DNA of 64,000 nucleotides from Petunia secreta (taxonomy: Eukaryota > Streptophyta > Magnoliopsida > Solanales > Solanaceae): the NCBI GenBank assembly GCA_029990175.1, contig JARKIP010000459.1, forward strand, positions 1-64,000, written 5' to 3'. The notes under the pieces were generated by a model, which made no database searches, was not told where the DNA came from, and saw nothing but the letters and a program-made list of their open reading frames with translations. Shown in pieces: positions 1 to 11,488 of this stretch (its first letter is position 1; each line of letters starts with the position of its first letter). Both the position numbers and the translations under genes were made by a program.

Positions 1-57
1 ACACCCAATAATCCCACCATTATTTTTCCCCATTGCATTATTTTTCTTAATCATTAT

Positions 58-737
58 TGTATTGGATAAAAGCTAACGTCGTCTAACACGTGTCCGCCAC
101 GTGGCACGGGCAGAAGTTCTACCAGACAGATATTTACTGGGTAGACAACTAGCCAGACGGTTACCACGAAAAGACTCAAAGGAGCTACGTAACGTCTCTT
201 CAGTCAACAGGATCTGAATGAGCAATTATTAACCTGATCATGGGCGATCACTCAATGAATAGTCATAAAGGCAATAATTACAACCCAGCGGTTACGTATC
301 CAACGGATACGTGCCCAGTGGTTACAAAACCCAACAGACGCCTATCAGACCTATAAATAGCATTCGTTCTAAGCCATTGTAACATAACTTTACTTCCTGC
401 CTACAACATCAATAAGAATACTCTCTCTCGCTCTTGCTCAAATACTGTTCTTTGCTTGCATTTGTTAAAAACTTGGTTCTCTAGTCTCCTAGTGTGATCA
501 GTGACGAAGGAATCTCACCGGGGTCAAGTGATCCAACACGGTTACTTCCATCTATTTTTATTATGCTTTAATTTTATTCATTCTTGGCTACATACTATTT
601 TCTTGTTCACGTGTGTCATTGGTAATCCCACAGTCATCGCAACTCCTCATTTGAACTCTTAATCTTAACTATTGATCGCGACTCCGCAAATACAAATTTA
701 ATTTTTAATTGGCCTAAAATCGGATCTAGGTTAAACA
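58..737 (+). repeat. 5' LTR of element 1
   Basis: This 680-bp LTR starts TGTATTGG and ends TTAAACA, and it matches 23165-23834 over its whole length. A TATA box lies at 352-359. The primer-binding site follows after three bases. It carries a short extra stretch near 140 that is missing from the 3' copy. Confidence 0.95.
352..359 (+). promoter_or_regulatory. TATA box of element 1 LTR promoter
   Basis: The sequence reads CTATAAATAG in the middle of the LTR, and the same motif is kept in the 3' LTR near 23455. It is the likely core promoter for the sense transcript, placing the start of the R region some 30 bp downstream. Confidence 0.7.
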
Positions 738-740
738 ATT

Positions 741-758
741 TGGCGACCACAGTGGGAG
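741..758 (+). other. Primer-binding site of element 1
   Basis: TGGCGACCACAGTGGGAG lies three bases after the LTR end. It begins with TGG, the complement of the tRNA CCA end, as expected for a primer-binding site. I did not assign the priming tRNA. Confidence 0.75.
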
Positions 759-842
759 CCGGTCAATAGCCTCCATAGGTTAATAGTTTATTTTTTCTAG
801 TATTATATCTCTTTTTGTCGATCTTTTTGTTTCACAACTAAC

Positions 843-2490
843 ATGGCAGAAAGCAGTTCACGACGAACTATCATCGGCGGAAGTCAGGTACGTACCTCTT
901 CATCAAGTCCCAATTATTCTCCCGATTACTTGTCCGATGGGCAGCAACAGTCTTCCCAAGGATCGGTCAGGCAACGAAATGGGCATAGGCGCTCTCAGAG
1001 CACCATTCCGCCCAGGAGACGACGCCATAGGAGTCTCTCCCCTGGCCAAGGGAACCTCCAGGAGACGCTCTATGCATTTATGCAGGAACAGGCAGAGGTC
1101 AACCGAGGGATAAATGAGGCACTCAACTCTCTCCGAGGGACAAACCCTCCGGTTGCAAGAGCTGATGCTGCAACACTAGGCCGTGACGCCCTTTCTTCGC
1201 ATACTTCAAGGCAAGGTGGAGAGTGAAACAATGGAGGGACCGTAGATCCGACGACCCAAGTCAATCAAAATCGAAACGGAGGACCTATGGCGTCTACAGA
1301 AATGAGCCTCGTCGTAGAAGCTCTCACCAAACAGTTCAAGGAGAGCCAGAAAGCGCTTCAGAAATCTCTCCACGAGAGAATTGACCAGATACCGGGCGCT
1401 CCACCCACACTGAAGAAGGTTGATGTCAAGTGATATTCCCAGTGGCCTTGGAAGAAAGAAGCAGCCCCAAAGGTGATACCTAAGACGTTCAAAAAGTCAA
1501 ATATTCCAAGATATCGTGGGACATCTGATCTCAATGATCATCTCATGATGTTCATCAACTTTATAAAGGCTAGCGATCTCACCGATGAGGAGATCGAATC
1601 TGTCTAACTGAAGAAGTTCGTGGAGACCCTAGCAGATGGAGCTCTACGATGGTACTCAATGTTGCCACCAAACTCCATTGGGTCCTTCGCAGAGATGGCT
1701 GAGCTGTTCGTGAAGGCACACACAGGCGCTCAGAAGACGGAGACTCGTGTAGAGGATATTTTTGAGATCAAACAGAGGCCCGATGAGTCTCTCCGTAAAT
1801 ATGTGGATCGCTTCCAAAGGGAGCGTATGATGCTGCCCAAAGTACCGGACAGATGGGCAGCGATCGCATTCACCAATAGTTTAGATATCAGGAGCTCAGA
1901 GGCTATGTGCAGACTCTACGAATCTCTTCGCGAGTTCCCAGCAGCCAACTGGTCGGACGTATACAACCACTACAATTCAAAGGTACGTATTGATGAAGAT
2001 AAATTAATTGGAACAGGTACCCGAGGAAGGGCTCAGGCACGCAACGTCGGTTCCGGCGGAATGGCGGAGACGGAAAGATCAGACGTACGTTACGAGCCGT
2101 ACCCTGACCAGTCACGCAGCAACTCCAAAGGACGCAGCCGCAACAACAAAGGGCTGTCCCGAAGAGACAATTCAGAATCAAGCCTCCGTGGAGCCCCAAG
2201 CCTGCCGAGCTTCAACGTGGAAATGTCTAAAGTAGTAGCAGCGCTCAAAGATATGGGAGAGAAGGTTAAATGGCCGAAGGACATGAAGACCAACCCCAAC
2301 AAGCGAAACCAGGACCTATGGTGCGAGTTTCATCGCGACCACGGTCACACCACAGAGGACTGCAATGCCCTAAGGTATGAAATTGCGCATTTATTGAAAC
2401 AAGGATTCTTGAAGGAGTTCCTGGCCGAGAAGGGAAAGCAAACTCACGCGAAGGCACAGCTGAACAAACCTGGCCCTCCACGAGCATCTT
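843..2490 (+). pseudogene. gag of element 1 (broken)
   Basis: This is the capsid/nucleocapsid region. It starts at the first ATG after the leader (843) with a Ser/Arg-rich N-terminus. A retrotransposon gag core follows at about 1590-1990, with the Trp-Tyr and PNSI region and a typical R-KY--RFQRE stretch. A zinc-knuckle variant lies at 2315-2360, reading C-x2-H-x4-H-x4-C, a form common in Tat elements. One reading frame runs through, but it is closed by TGA at 1224, TGA near 1431 and TAA near 1605; a long open stretch resumes at 1620. The protein would package element RNA in virus-like particles in the cytoplasm. With three stops it cannot be made from this copy. Confidence 0.85.
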
Positions 2491-3026
2491 CTCCAAGAAT
2501 GACAGTTAATGTTATCTCTGGTGGAATCGAGGTGGATTCCGTCACCTTCACAGCGAAGAAGTATGCGAAGGTCTCCATCACAAACACCAAACAACCACGA
2601 CCAGAAGGGATAATAACATTTGAAGACTCCGACACGGACGGTTCGCAGTTCCCACATGCTGATGCATTAGTAATAACATTACGCGTGGTAGAATTTGACG
2701 TCAAAAGAGTACTCATCGATGCGGGCAGCTCCGCAAACATTATTCAATCACGAATTGTAAGGGAGATGCAGCTGTCGGATAAAATCGTGCCGATATCTCG
2801 AGTTCTTTCCGGTTTCAACAATTCGAGTAAGAAGACCCTTGGTGAGATTACTCTTATAACTCTCGCCGAAGGGGTAGCAAAGGAGACGACATTTCATGTT
2901 GTTGATGCGGATCTGGCCTACAATATCATCATGGGAAGACCTTGGATCCATGATATGCAAGCTGTTCCTTCCACTTATCATCAGGTGTTGAAGTTCCCAT
3001 CTGAATGGGGAGTACGTGAGGTTTGA
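2491..3026 (+). pseudogene. Aspartic protease region of element 1
   Basis: This region continues in frame from the gag zinc knuckle. The active-site-like motif is D-A-G-S-S with following hydrophobic residues near 2720, and the downstream flap/GRPW-type segment (I-M-G-R-P-W-I-H) lies near 2930, as in Tat proteases. The enzyme would cut the gag-pol precursor during particle maturation. The frame stays open from 1620 to 3026, then ends before the RT linker. The same segment in element 3 (54730-55455, minus) has D-P-G-S-S at the active site. Confidence 0.85.
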
Positions 3027-3116
3027 GGAGAGCAACGCTCTGCTCGAGATTGCTATTCAGTGGCTCTCAAGCTGCCCGAAGAAAGCAAATAGAAATTACA
3101 ACGACCGGGACCAGAC

Positions 3117-4640
3117 ATGCCACACAAAGAAATCAAGTACGAGGTCCCGGAATTCATCATAAAGCTGGACGAAAGGGAGAGCCATATGCCGACCGTGGAA
3201 GCTTTGGAACCCAAGGAATTATTCGCAGACAAGCACGAACGAAAGGTCTACTTAGGGACCGAATTGAGCGAACGCTTACGAGGAGATATCCTCCAGTTCC
3301 TCAAGGAGCGGCATACAATGTTCGCCTAGTCTCACGCAGATATGACAGGTATTTCTCCAGAAATTAATACTCACAGGTTGAATGTCGACCCATACTACCG
3401 CCCGGTAAAACAGAAGACACGCCAGCAAGGATCTTTTCGGAACCAGGTCATCAACGATGAGGTCGATCGACTGCTGAAGATCGGGTCTTTACGTGAAGTC
3501 CAATACCCAGACTGGCTGGCCAACGTAGTTTTTGTACCCAAAAATAATGGCAAATAGCGAGTCTGCATTGACTTCACAGATCTAAACAAAGCCTGTCCAA
3601 AGGATTCATATCCCTTTCCCAGGATAGACAAACTGATTGACGCAACAGCCAGGAACGAGGTGCTCACCTTCCTCGATGCGTACTCTGGGTACAATGAGAT
3701 ACTGATGGACCCCGATGACCAGGAGAAAACAACGTTCATAACCTGTAGAGGTACGTATTGTTATAAAGTTATGCCATTTGGGTGAAAAATGCAGGTGCGA
3801 CATATCAGCGCCTACTCAATCGAATGTTCCATGACCATATCGGTAAGACTATGGAAGTGTACATCGATGACATGCTGATCAAATCCAAACGAGCGGAGGA
3901 CCATCTAGCACATCTAAAGGAAGCCTTCCGGATTCTTGATTAGTACAACATGAAGCCGAACCCGGAGAAATGTGCATTCGAGTCGGATCGGGAAAATTCC
4001 TAGGCTTCATCGCTTCTCATCAGGGGATTGAAGTCAATCCCGCTCAGATCAAGGCCATCGAGTCAATTCCAGATGTACTCCACAATCGGAAAGACGTCAT
4101 GAAATTGACCGGAAGAGTAGCAGCCCTGCGAAGGTTTATATCCCGATCATCAGACCGATGCAAGAGTTTCTTCGATGTTCTAAAGCAAAACAAGGAGTTC
4201 GAATGGACCCCCGAATGCCAACAAGCATTAAAGGATCTAAAAAAGTATCTGTCCAATCCACCACTGCTCTCTACACCTCAACACGGGGAGCAACTGTTGA
4301 TTTATCTGGCAGTTTCAGAATCATCGGTAAGCGCCGTTCTAGTTCGGGAAGAAAAAGGTAAACAACTTCCTATCTATTACATTAGCAAAGCTCTAATTGA
4401 CGCAGAAACACGCTATCAACCCTTGGAAAAATTGGCTTTAGTACTAGTAACCGCTGCTCGTAAGTTATGCCCTTATTTTCAAAGCCATTCAATAGCTGTG
4501 GTAACAACCTTTCCTTTGCGAAATGTTTTACACAAACCTAAATTTTTGGGAAGGTTAGTAAAATGGGCTATAAAGTTAAGTGAATTTGATATCACCTATC
4601 AACCTAGGGTAGCAATAAAATCACAAGTTTTAGCAAATTC
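3117..4640 (+). pseudogene. Reverse transcriptase and RNase H of element 1 (broken)
   Basis: A linker (3117-3329) leads to RT, which runs from about 3400 to 4000. The segment before the YxDD box and the catalytic V-Y-I-D-D motif are readable (about 3860), but in pieces. There are in-frame TAG codons near 3328 and 3555, a one-base loss near 3782, and another TAG near 3942. RNase H follows at about 4200-4520, with the Y-I-S-K-A-L and E-T-R-Y-Q-P-L-E-K segments. These enzymes would copy the RNA into cDNA and remove the template. The lesions are spread out, as in ordinary decay of a silenced copy. Confidence 0.85.
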
Positions 4641-5100
4641 GTGGCAGATTTTAGCACTAATATATATTCTGAGGCAGAAAAGGATGCCATTCTATATGCT
4701 GGGCAGGCTCCTGGCGCGTGGACCCTATACACTGATGGCTCTTCGAGCGTCAAGGGGTCCGGTCTCAGACTGGTTCTCATCGCTCCATCCGGAGAAACTG
4801 TCAGGCAAGCCATCAAATGCCCGTTTATTACTAACAATGAGGCCGAATATGAGGTCGTTATTGCAGGGTTGGAGTTAGCCCGAAGCTATGGAGCAAACAT
4901 CATCAAACTCAAGAGTGATTCTCAACTGATAGTCAACCAGGTGACCGGAGGCTTCATTGCACGAGAATCCAGAATGCAAGTGTACCTTGCCCGTGTAAAG
5001 GAGCTCCTGGCCCAGTTTGACGAGTGGGAGGCACTTCAGATTCCACGAGAAGAAAACCATAAAGCTGATGCTCTCGCGAATCTAGGGTCGGTGGCAGAAA
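4641..5100 (+). pseudogene. Second, archaeal-type RNase H domain of element 1
   Basis: The open frame from 4641 holds T-D-G-S-S near 4730, N-N-E-A-E-Y near 4835, L-K-S-D-S-Q-L near 4915 and N-H-K-A-D-A-L-A near 5060. These are the D, E, D, D landmarks of an RNase HI fold distinct from the usual retroelement RNase H just upstream. A second RNase H placed between RNase H and integrase is diagnostic of the Tat lineage. The domain itself has no stop here, but it sits in a dead polyprotein. Confidence 0.85.
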
Positions 5101-5299
5101 TAGGGGCGGCTAGCTCTTCAGCTGTCGTACAACTCCTTTACACGACCATAGAACGGGAAAAGTTCGAAGTCAACACCATCAACGCAACTTGGGACTGGCG
5201 GAATGAAATCACGAACTATCTTCTTTATGGGACTCTGGCCATTGAGACTAAAGCCGCTCGGAAGCTCAGAATAAAAGCTGCTCGGTGTACAATCGTTAA

Positions 5300-6421
5300 C
5301 GGCGACCTCTGCCGTAAAATGTTTGCAGGACCCCTCGCAAAGTGTCTCGGACTGAATCAAATTAATTACATGATGAGGGAGGTTCATGAAGGCTGCTGTG
5401 GCAATCATTCCGGGGGCAAGGCATTAGCCCGCAAGTTGATTCGCGCTGGATACTATTGGGACAAAATGGAGAAGGATACGAACGAGTTTGTCCGAAATGC
5501 CAGAGGTTCACACATCTTCTTAATCAACCGGCAGAACAAGTCCACTCAATCATCTCTCCGTGGCTCTTCATGAAATGGGGAATGGACATAGTCGGTCTAC
5601 TTCCCGCGGCGCCCAGAGGAATGCGCTTTTTGTTGATTATCACTGATTACTTCACCAAGTGGGTCGAAGCAGCAGCATACGCGAGGATACGACAAACGGA
5701 AGTCGTTGATTTCCTTTGGCGTTTCGTCGTGTGTCATTTTGGAGCACCTAAGGAAATAGTCATGGACAACGGTCCGCAGTTCATCGGCCAGAAAGTGACT
5801 AGGTTCCTCAATGACCTAAATATCAAGAGGATTACTTCTTCTCCATACCATCCGGTTGCCAATGGACAAGCAGAATCCACCAACAAAATAATCGTTGAAT
5901 CTCTCAAAAAGCGCCTCGAGCAGGCCAAGGGATGTTGGGCAGAGGAGTTACCTGATGTACTATGGGCTTATTGCACGACGATAAAAATGAGTACCAGAGA
6001 GACACCTTACTCATCGGTGTACCGTGCAGACGCTTTAATCCCAGTCAAAATTGGAGAACCCAGTTTACGGTATGCACATGCCACTGAAGAATCCAACTCG
6101 GTCAATCTCTCCGAAGAGCTGGACTTCCTCGAAGAGCGAAGGGAACTAGCCCTCGTACGGGTAGTCGCCCAAAAAGGATGAATTGAGCAATATTACAATA
6201 GGGGACTGCGCGTACGAAGTTTCCAGGTTGGAGATTTTGTGCTAAGGAAAGTGTCCAAGAACACATAGGAAGCAAATTCAGGAAAGCAAGGCCCTAATTG
6301 GGAAGGCCCCCACAAGGTAATCGCCTCGGTCGGCAAGGGCTCTTATCGCTTAGCAGGACCAGACGGTTCAACTGTTCCAAACAGTTGGAATGTGATTCAC
6401 CTCAAAAGGTATCACTTTTGA
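5300..6421 (+). pseudogene. Integrase of element 1 (frameshifted)
   Basis: The zinc-binding region H-E-G-C-C-G-N-H-S-G-G starts near 5388, and the C-x2-C pair lies near 5493. A frameshift of about one base falls between them, near 5490. The catalytic core has D in M-D-I-V-G (5583), D in M-D-N-G-P-Q-F (5763) and E in Q-A-E-S-T-N-K (5872). The C-terminal W-E-G-P segment ends with L-K-R-Y-H-F and TGA at 6419-6421, and a TAG interrupts it near 6267. The protein would insert the cDNA into host chromatin; no chromodomain is visible. Confidence 0.85.
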
Positions 6422-6525
6422 GTGGTAAAACGGTTAGGTGTTTTCTTCCTACCTTTTACTTTTGCAACAATTCTTATTTCCATTATATTTCTTCTAAATG
6501 GTACTAACGGCCTGAACAAGGTCAG

Positions 6526-6599
6526 ATCCGTTTAGCTCAACTGGTAGAGCTCGAAGTTCTTCAACTTCGCAGTTGTCGGTTCGAATCCCACAACGGACA
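6526..6599 (+). tRNA. tRNA-like sequence inside element 1, probably a tRNA pseudogene
   Basis: A 74-nt cloverleaf can be drawn by hand. The acceptor stem pairs 6 of 7 bases (6526-6532 with 6592-6598). The D stem GCTC/GAGC and the anticodon stem CGAAG/CTTCG are perfect, and the T stem has 4 of 5 pairs with loop TTCGAAT. The Pol III A box (TAGCTCAACTGG) and B box (GGTTCGAATCC) match consensus, and a TTTT run follows near 6625. The anticodon loop is 8 nt (TTCTTCAA), one too long, so the identity is unclear (Lys CTT or Glu TTC). It lies between the pol stop and the antisense gene. It may also be the head of a SINE. It is unlikely to be a working tRNA. Confidence 0.6.
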
Positions 6600-7297
6600 C
6601 ACTCCTCATTTGGTTATATGTGTTCTTTTATTTACAACTTGCCTAAACTCTTTTTATGTTATCACTTCCCGTATTCCAACATAAAAACAAGGAGGGTGGT
6701 GAGAGGCCCCTGTAGGCCAGGTAAGACCTTCACAAAGGCAAAAGACCTTATGAAAAGGCGAATTTTCAAAAACGTTTTATGTGACAAAGCTTCCATGAAA
6801 ATAAGATAAGTCGTTCACAAGGCCAGCGACTTGGCCAGAATTAAACTACAAACTTCCTGCGATAACTTTCAACTATCAAGGCGATAAGCAAATTTGGTTC
6901 GCAAAAGCCAATGATTCGGCCAAAAACTATCGACCATGACTTGGTCAGAGTAAAAACATCTGCACAGATTATTCATAACTTATGACCTCTTCCTTGGGAA
7001 AGGCTAAGTTAAAACATTCGAACAGACTTTTGGAGACCAGAACTTAATAAAGTTCAAACCTCAAAAGCTTCTAAACATAAGGCACGAAGGCCACAATACA
7101 TACAAACGAAAGATCAAAAATTCAGGCTAAATATAGCGATTGAATAGATCTAAAATTGTGTATACATAATCCTGTAAAATGATAAAATGCCGAAAACGGC
7201 TGACATAAGTTTTACAGAGTGATGATCAGAAAGTCTCTATGGGACCTCTATCCACAACCAACTAATCCGGCTCTCACCAGATGTACAAACTTGCAAC
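6600..7297. other. Internal non-coding spacer of element 1
   Basis: This stretch lies between the tRNA-like sequence and the end of the antisense gene. I see no coding frame of note. It holds loosely repeated GGCCAG/TTGGCCA words at about 6810-6960. It would be the 3' untranslated part of both the sense pol and the antisense transcript. Confidence 0.6.
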
Positions 7298-8307
7298 TTA
7301 ATCAAACTTTGGGGGCATCAGTTTTTGGGCTACGACTAGAACTCGACGCACCAGCTCCGTCAGTTCTTCCATCGCCATCGAATTCTCGCTGTCTTCCTCA
7401 TCTTCATCTTCGTCTGCTTCAGACTCCTCAGGAGAAAGATTTAGTATTTGTCTTGCTCCACGAACAACACTCTTTGTCTTCTGCAACATCTCCTCGACGT
7501 TGATCTTCTTAGCTAGGACCTGCCTGAGCAGTGAACGCTTAGCTTCAAGCACGACAAGCTTTGTTCTGATTTCAGATTGATCAGAAAGGTTTGCCAAGTC
7601 CTTAGATACCGCGATTAGAGCACTCATCGACTGGGCAACCTGATCCTTAGTAGCTTGAAGCTCAGCTCTGGCCCTAGCAGACTTACCGTTAGCTCTTTGC
7701 AGATCCATCTCAAGTGATCCACGACCATCAAAAGCTCTTTTCAGCGAAGCCTTGCATTCTTCAAGTAGAATCTCCAGACCCTGGGCAGAATGTGCGGATC
7801 CCTCTTTCTCTTCAGAAAGAAGGTCCTTCTTCTTGGAGAGTTCGTTCATCCGCTCAATGCGCTCATTTTTAACTTCAGTCAATCGGTTAACTTCACCCCC
7901 AAGGAGACCACATTGCTCTACCAACATCTTATTCTCCTCCAGAGCATTCAGCAGCTCTTTCTTCACCTCGACAACTTGATCGACATTGTTGATCCTGGAA
8001 CGGAACATCAGCTCAGCAGACATCATACTTGACTGGAGAAACAAAAGAAGCAAATGTTAGGAATCTGAAGTCAAATTATCTCCAACATAAGCGGTAAACA
8101 CTTACCCCGGGCAGAATCGGCGACAATAGCAAAAGCCAACTCCTCGTCACTCATTTCCCTCACTGTCCATTCCTCTCGGGGACCAATAAGTAAAGAGACA
8201 TCCTTGGTTAAACTAGCCGGCCTGGATATAAAGTTGACGTCAGGGGCTAGCTTTATGGTATGCTTCCTCTCGCAGTACTTGGGTTCCCAAGCCTGTTCAG
8301 AAGGGTA
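7298..8307 (-). pseudogene. Antisense gene (aORF) of element 1, C-terminal coiled-coil part
   Basis: Read on the minus strand, the frame up to the stop at 7298 encodes a long charged, leucine-rich alpha helix with heptad-like spacing. It ends in an acidic stretch (E-S-E-A-D-E-D-E-D-E-E-D) near 7400 and a short tail. A canonical 73-nt GT-AG intron (8033-8105) precedes the coiled coil. Upstream, the exon is cut at 8307 by the nested Athila element; the gene resumes at 20773. Extra ORFs antisense to pol and 3' of it are known in Tat-group elements (for example Grande and RIRE2), with no settled function. This half has no in-frame stop apart from the intron, but the gene is split. Confidence 0.75.
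8033..8105 (-). other. Predicted intron in element 1 antisense gene
   Basis: On the minus strand the donor is GTAAGT and the acceptor is TTTGTTTCTCCAG, 73 nt apart. Removing it joins the upstream exon, which ends near the Athila insertion, to the coiled-coil exon. An intron sits at the matching place in the element 3 copy (35637-35711), and an acceptor sits there in the remnant at 57569. Confidence 0.7.
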
Positions 8308-8312
8308 GTTAG

Positions 8313-9660
8313 TGTTGCTCCCAAACGCACACGCAAGTATACGCAGTCGACAAGTAATAAAATGATAAGTAGAGTATCGTTCCCACGAGGACTATTCAGA
8401 CTAACACTTAACAAACAATTTCTAACAACTATTCAGGGATCTTTTTCTTCAATGGTGAGAGTTTTCGTAACTAAAGAGCAGTAATTAAAATGATGGAAGT
8501 GTAGTCAAACAATGATGCAAACTTTGGTTGTTAACAATATTAAGAAGACGGTCCAGGGTCAGAGTTACGAACAATCCAGTTGAGTTTTCCAATTGATTCC
8601 ACTTCTTAAATCCCGGGTTACTAACTGACAGAGTAAATGTACATATGAAAACCTTTCGATTCTTCACAGTCTATGCAGGCTACTTCAATCCCTATATGTC
8701 TATGGGTTGAAGCACGTGCACGCATTAACGAATTCTGTAATTAGTTAAACTAGGCGAGCAAGTATATGTCTATCCTACTCACAAATTGGTTCCCCGATGC
8801 CCGTGTTCACAAACTAGTCCTACTCTTTCTTATTACGTAATTAAATTCCCTCTTTCGACTTCAATCTAAAAACCATAGATAATGCATAATTATCGAGCTC
8901 TAATAATTAAGCAAGTGAAATCAAGAAAGAATAAGCAACCCGTTGTAGGATTCAATTAATGGGAATCAATCTTCAAACATCAGCTTTCGTGTAATACTCT
9001 AACCCTAGAACGTAAGAATTAGCCTCACATATTCATAATCACAAGGCAACGAATTGATGAAATAATGATGTAAATGATTAAATAGATGAAAGATTAGGAA
9101 TAAACCCCTGTTCAATGAAGTACGGTGCTCTCAAATTACTCCACAGTCTGAACTTCTATCAAAAACTAAGTAAAATAGTATTTATAGGGTTTACAAAGGC
9201 CTGGTAATAAGTTACACCTAAGCCTAGACGAAATAGGAAGTCAAAACACGCTCCAGGGGCGCTATAACTGGCGCCCCGCGCCACCGACCGCGCTTGGACA
9301 AGCAAAAGACGTCGAAAGTTTGGCGCTTTGGCTCCGCGCTGCATTGGATAACGCGCCAGCAGTGGAGTGCTTTGGGAGGCGCGCCGCGTGGCTAACCGCG
9401 CCAGGCCAATTCCTGCTCCTCCTTGCTCCGCAACTCGCCTCGTGTCGTGCCTTCGTGTGCTCGATCCAATCCTCAATCAATTTCCAATCATTCCTTGCTC
9501 GATCATGCTCTTAAAAGCTCCATATGCACTGCATAACAACCTACATACACACGACATAAAATCGGTGCAAAACAACATCCATAAACTAGAAAACGGGCGA
9601 ATAAAAAGCTCAAACATGAGGAAATATTAAGAAAACAATGGCATAAAATGCCAAACATCA
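8313..9660 (-). repeat. 3' LTR of element 2
   Basis: This 1348-bp copy matches 19419-20767. On the minus strand it begins TGATGTTTGG and ends GGGAGCAACA. A TATA box on the minus strand lies at 9179-9186. The U3 part (9258-9400) is unusually GC-rich, with several GGCGCC and GGCGCGCC-like palindromes, in an otherwise AT-rich LTR. Confidence 0.95.
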
Positions 9661-9675
9661 CCACCCCACACTTGA
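9661..9675 (-). other. Polypurine tract of element 2
   Basis: Read on the minus strand, AAGTGTGGGGTGG abuts the 3' LTR start TGATG. It would prime plus-strand DNA synthesis. The same run precedes the 3' LTR of element 6 at 46329. Confidence 0.8.
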
Positions 9676-11488
9676 ACCTTTTCTCTCCCTCGAGCAAGTC
9701 ACAACTAACTTCCCAACCTAGGTAGAACAGGTCTGCCTATGACTATGGTTGATACCGACCATTGAACAAATGCATACATAACTATAATGGTCCAACCAAC
9801 ATGCCACAATTTAACAAACTCAAAAACATGAGAACAACCACCCCAAGATAGCTCAAATGCACAAACTCAATCCATTGCAACCATGCTCCCACAAAATTAC
9901 ACCTATCTACTCAACCAAGAAGCCACGACTTTACCTATTTCATGCAAACCATGTGCCCTCACCCAAAATGACGCAAGAGAGTGTCCTCCAAATATCACAC
10001 ACAACAATGAATATCATGAATAGAACGGGGACAATAACATAGAACGAATTCACTCACTCTCATGAAAGTCTCACATGTCACACACAATGTACCATAGGCT
10101 TGCCCGTAGTGTAGGACTCCACTAATGTAAGCTCACTCCAATCGGGATTAACTAGGACTTTAAAAAGTTGTAATGTAGGCTAAGGGGCTGGTAGGATACA
10201 TATGGGTAATAGTGACTACCTCCCTAAGCACTTTAATACATCACAATTAACTTAAGCACAATTCTCATCAAAGCCACCCAATCAACAACTTTCACTCACA
10301 CCTTCTCAACAAGTAGCAATTTTTTCTTTTAAGCATACACTAGCAAGGAATGGATATTCTTCTCTCTTTATTTCTTTTTCCACAACAATTTTTTTCTTTT
10401 CAACTTTGCTCTTTTTTTTTTCATTTGTTTTCTTTTTCTATTCATTACTTTCCAACCTTGCCAATGCTCATAAACAACTACTACACAATTCATTCAAGTA
10501 TTCCCCTCATTGGTTCCACTCAAAACCTCCCAATCTTCAACCACAACTCCACAATAATATCACATTATCAACTAAAGTGCTTAAGGAGTAAAGGGCCAAA
10601 AGAGAACAATTTAGAACAAGTGGGTAGGCTCGGGGTGTGGGTGCCAACAAAGAGGTCAAAGAAATCACAACAATCAAGTCCAAGGTGTATACATAAGGGT
10701 AGGCAAATCAAAAGAAGGCCTGTATCATTTTCCGACTAGAGCAAACCTAGGATTTCGCTTTGCACGCACGCGGGGCAAGTTCTAGACATTAATATGCAAA
10801 CATGGAGCAAACAAGAATATGCCTCACACACACATTGCACACAATCCACACAAAAAGGCTCCATCAACAACTCTCAATCAAGCATTTAGAGTGCAACTTG
10901 TGGAAAATTAAGCACTAATGCACAAAGGTTCACAATAAAGTCAAGCAAGTGGACTCAAGATCTCAAGGGGGTCGTTCGATTTTTTTCCTAAGCATGCATC
11001 ACAATTTAAAACTCAAGGACACCACAAATAGCACATGCAACAAGTTCAACTCCACCGGTATCAAACAAATCAAAAGCACCTAGCATTCTACCTATTTTCT
11101 TCGTCTAGGGTCATCTAACAACTAACTGCTCTAATCCTAGTAAAATAAAAAACTACCCGGTTCAAAGGTCTCCTCGTGGAAAAGAACCGAGGCCATAAGA
11201 AAAACCACGGGGTGGATGAAATGTACCACTAATAAAAACTAAAAGGAAAATCTTTTTGGATTTTTCATTGGTTTTCTAATTTTTTTCAATTTAAATAAAG
11301 TCAAGTGACAAAAGAAAATCCTACGGTACATGCATCCCTAACCTCAAAAAATAAATAAAGGGTAGTTCCCCACCCCACACTTAAACTAAGCAATGTCCTC
11401 AGTGCGACAAAGAAGTAAGTGCAAAAGTAAAGGAAAACTTCCCTGAAAGTCAGCTGGCCTACACTTGGTGGTGCGCAGGAGTGCGGAC
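9676..11488 (-). other. Long 3' non-coding region of element 2 with a purine-rich tract
   Basis: About 1.8 kb between the extra ORF and the polypurine tract has no coding frame of note on the minus strand. On the element's sense strand, 10360-10440 is nearly pure A/G, so the plus strand shows T-rich runs. The region is kept in element 6 (46329-48060) almost end to end, including the purine-rich tract, which argues that it carries cis signals. Confidence 0.75.

Noticed and set aside
6526..6599. Functional nuclear tRNA gene
   Set aside because: The anticodon loop has eight bases, and there are mismatches in the acceptor and T stems; I list it as tRNA-like only.
7298..8053. Coiled-coil ORF as a host gene
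   Set aside because: It lies inside element 1 between exact LTRs and target duplications, and related copies recur in element 3 and at 56990-57859.
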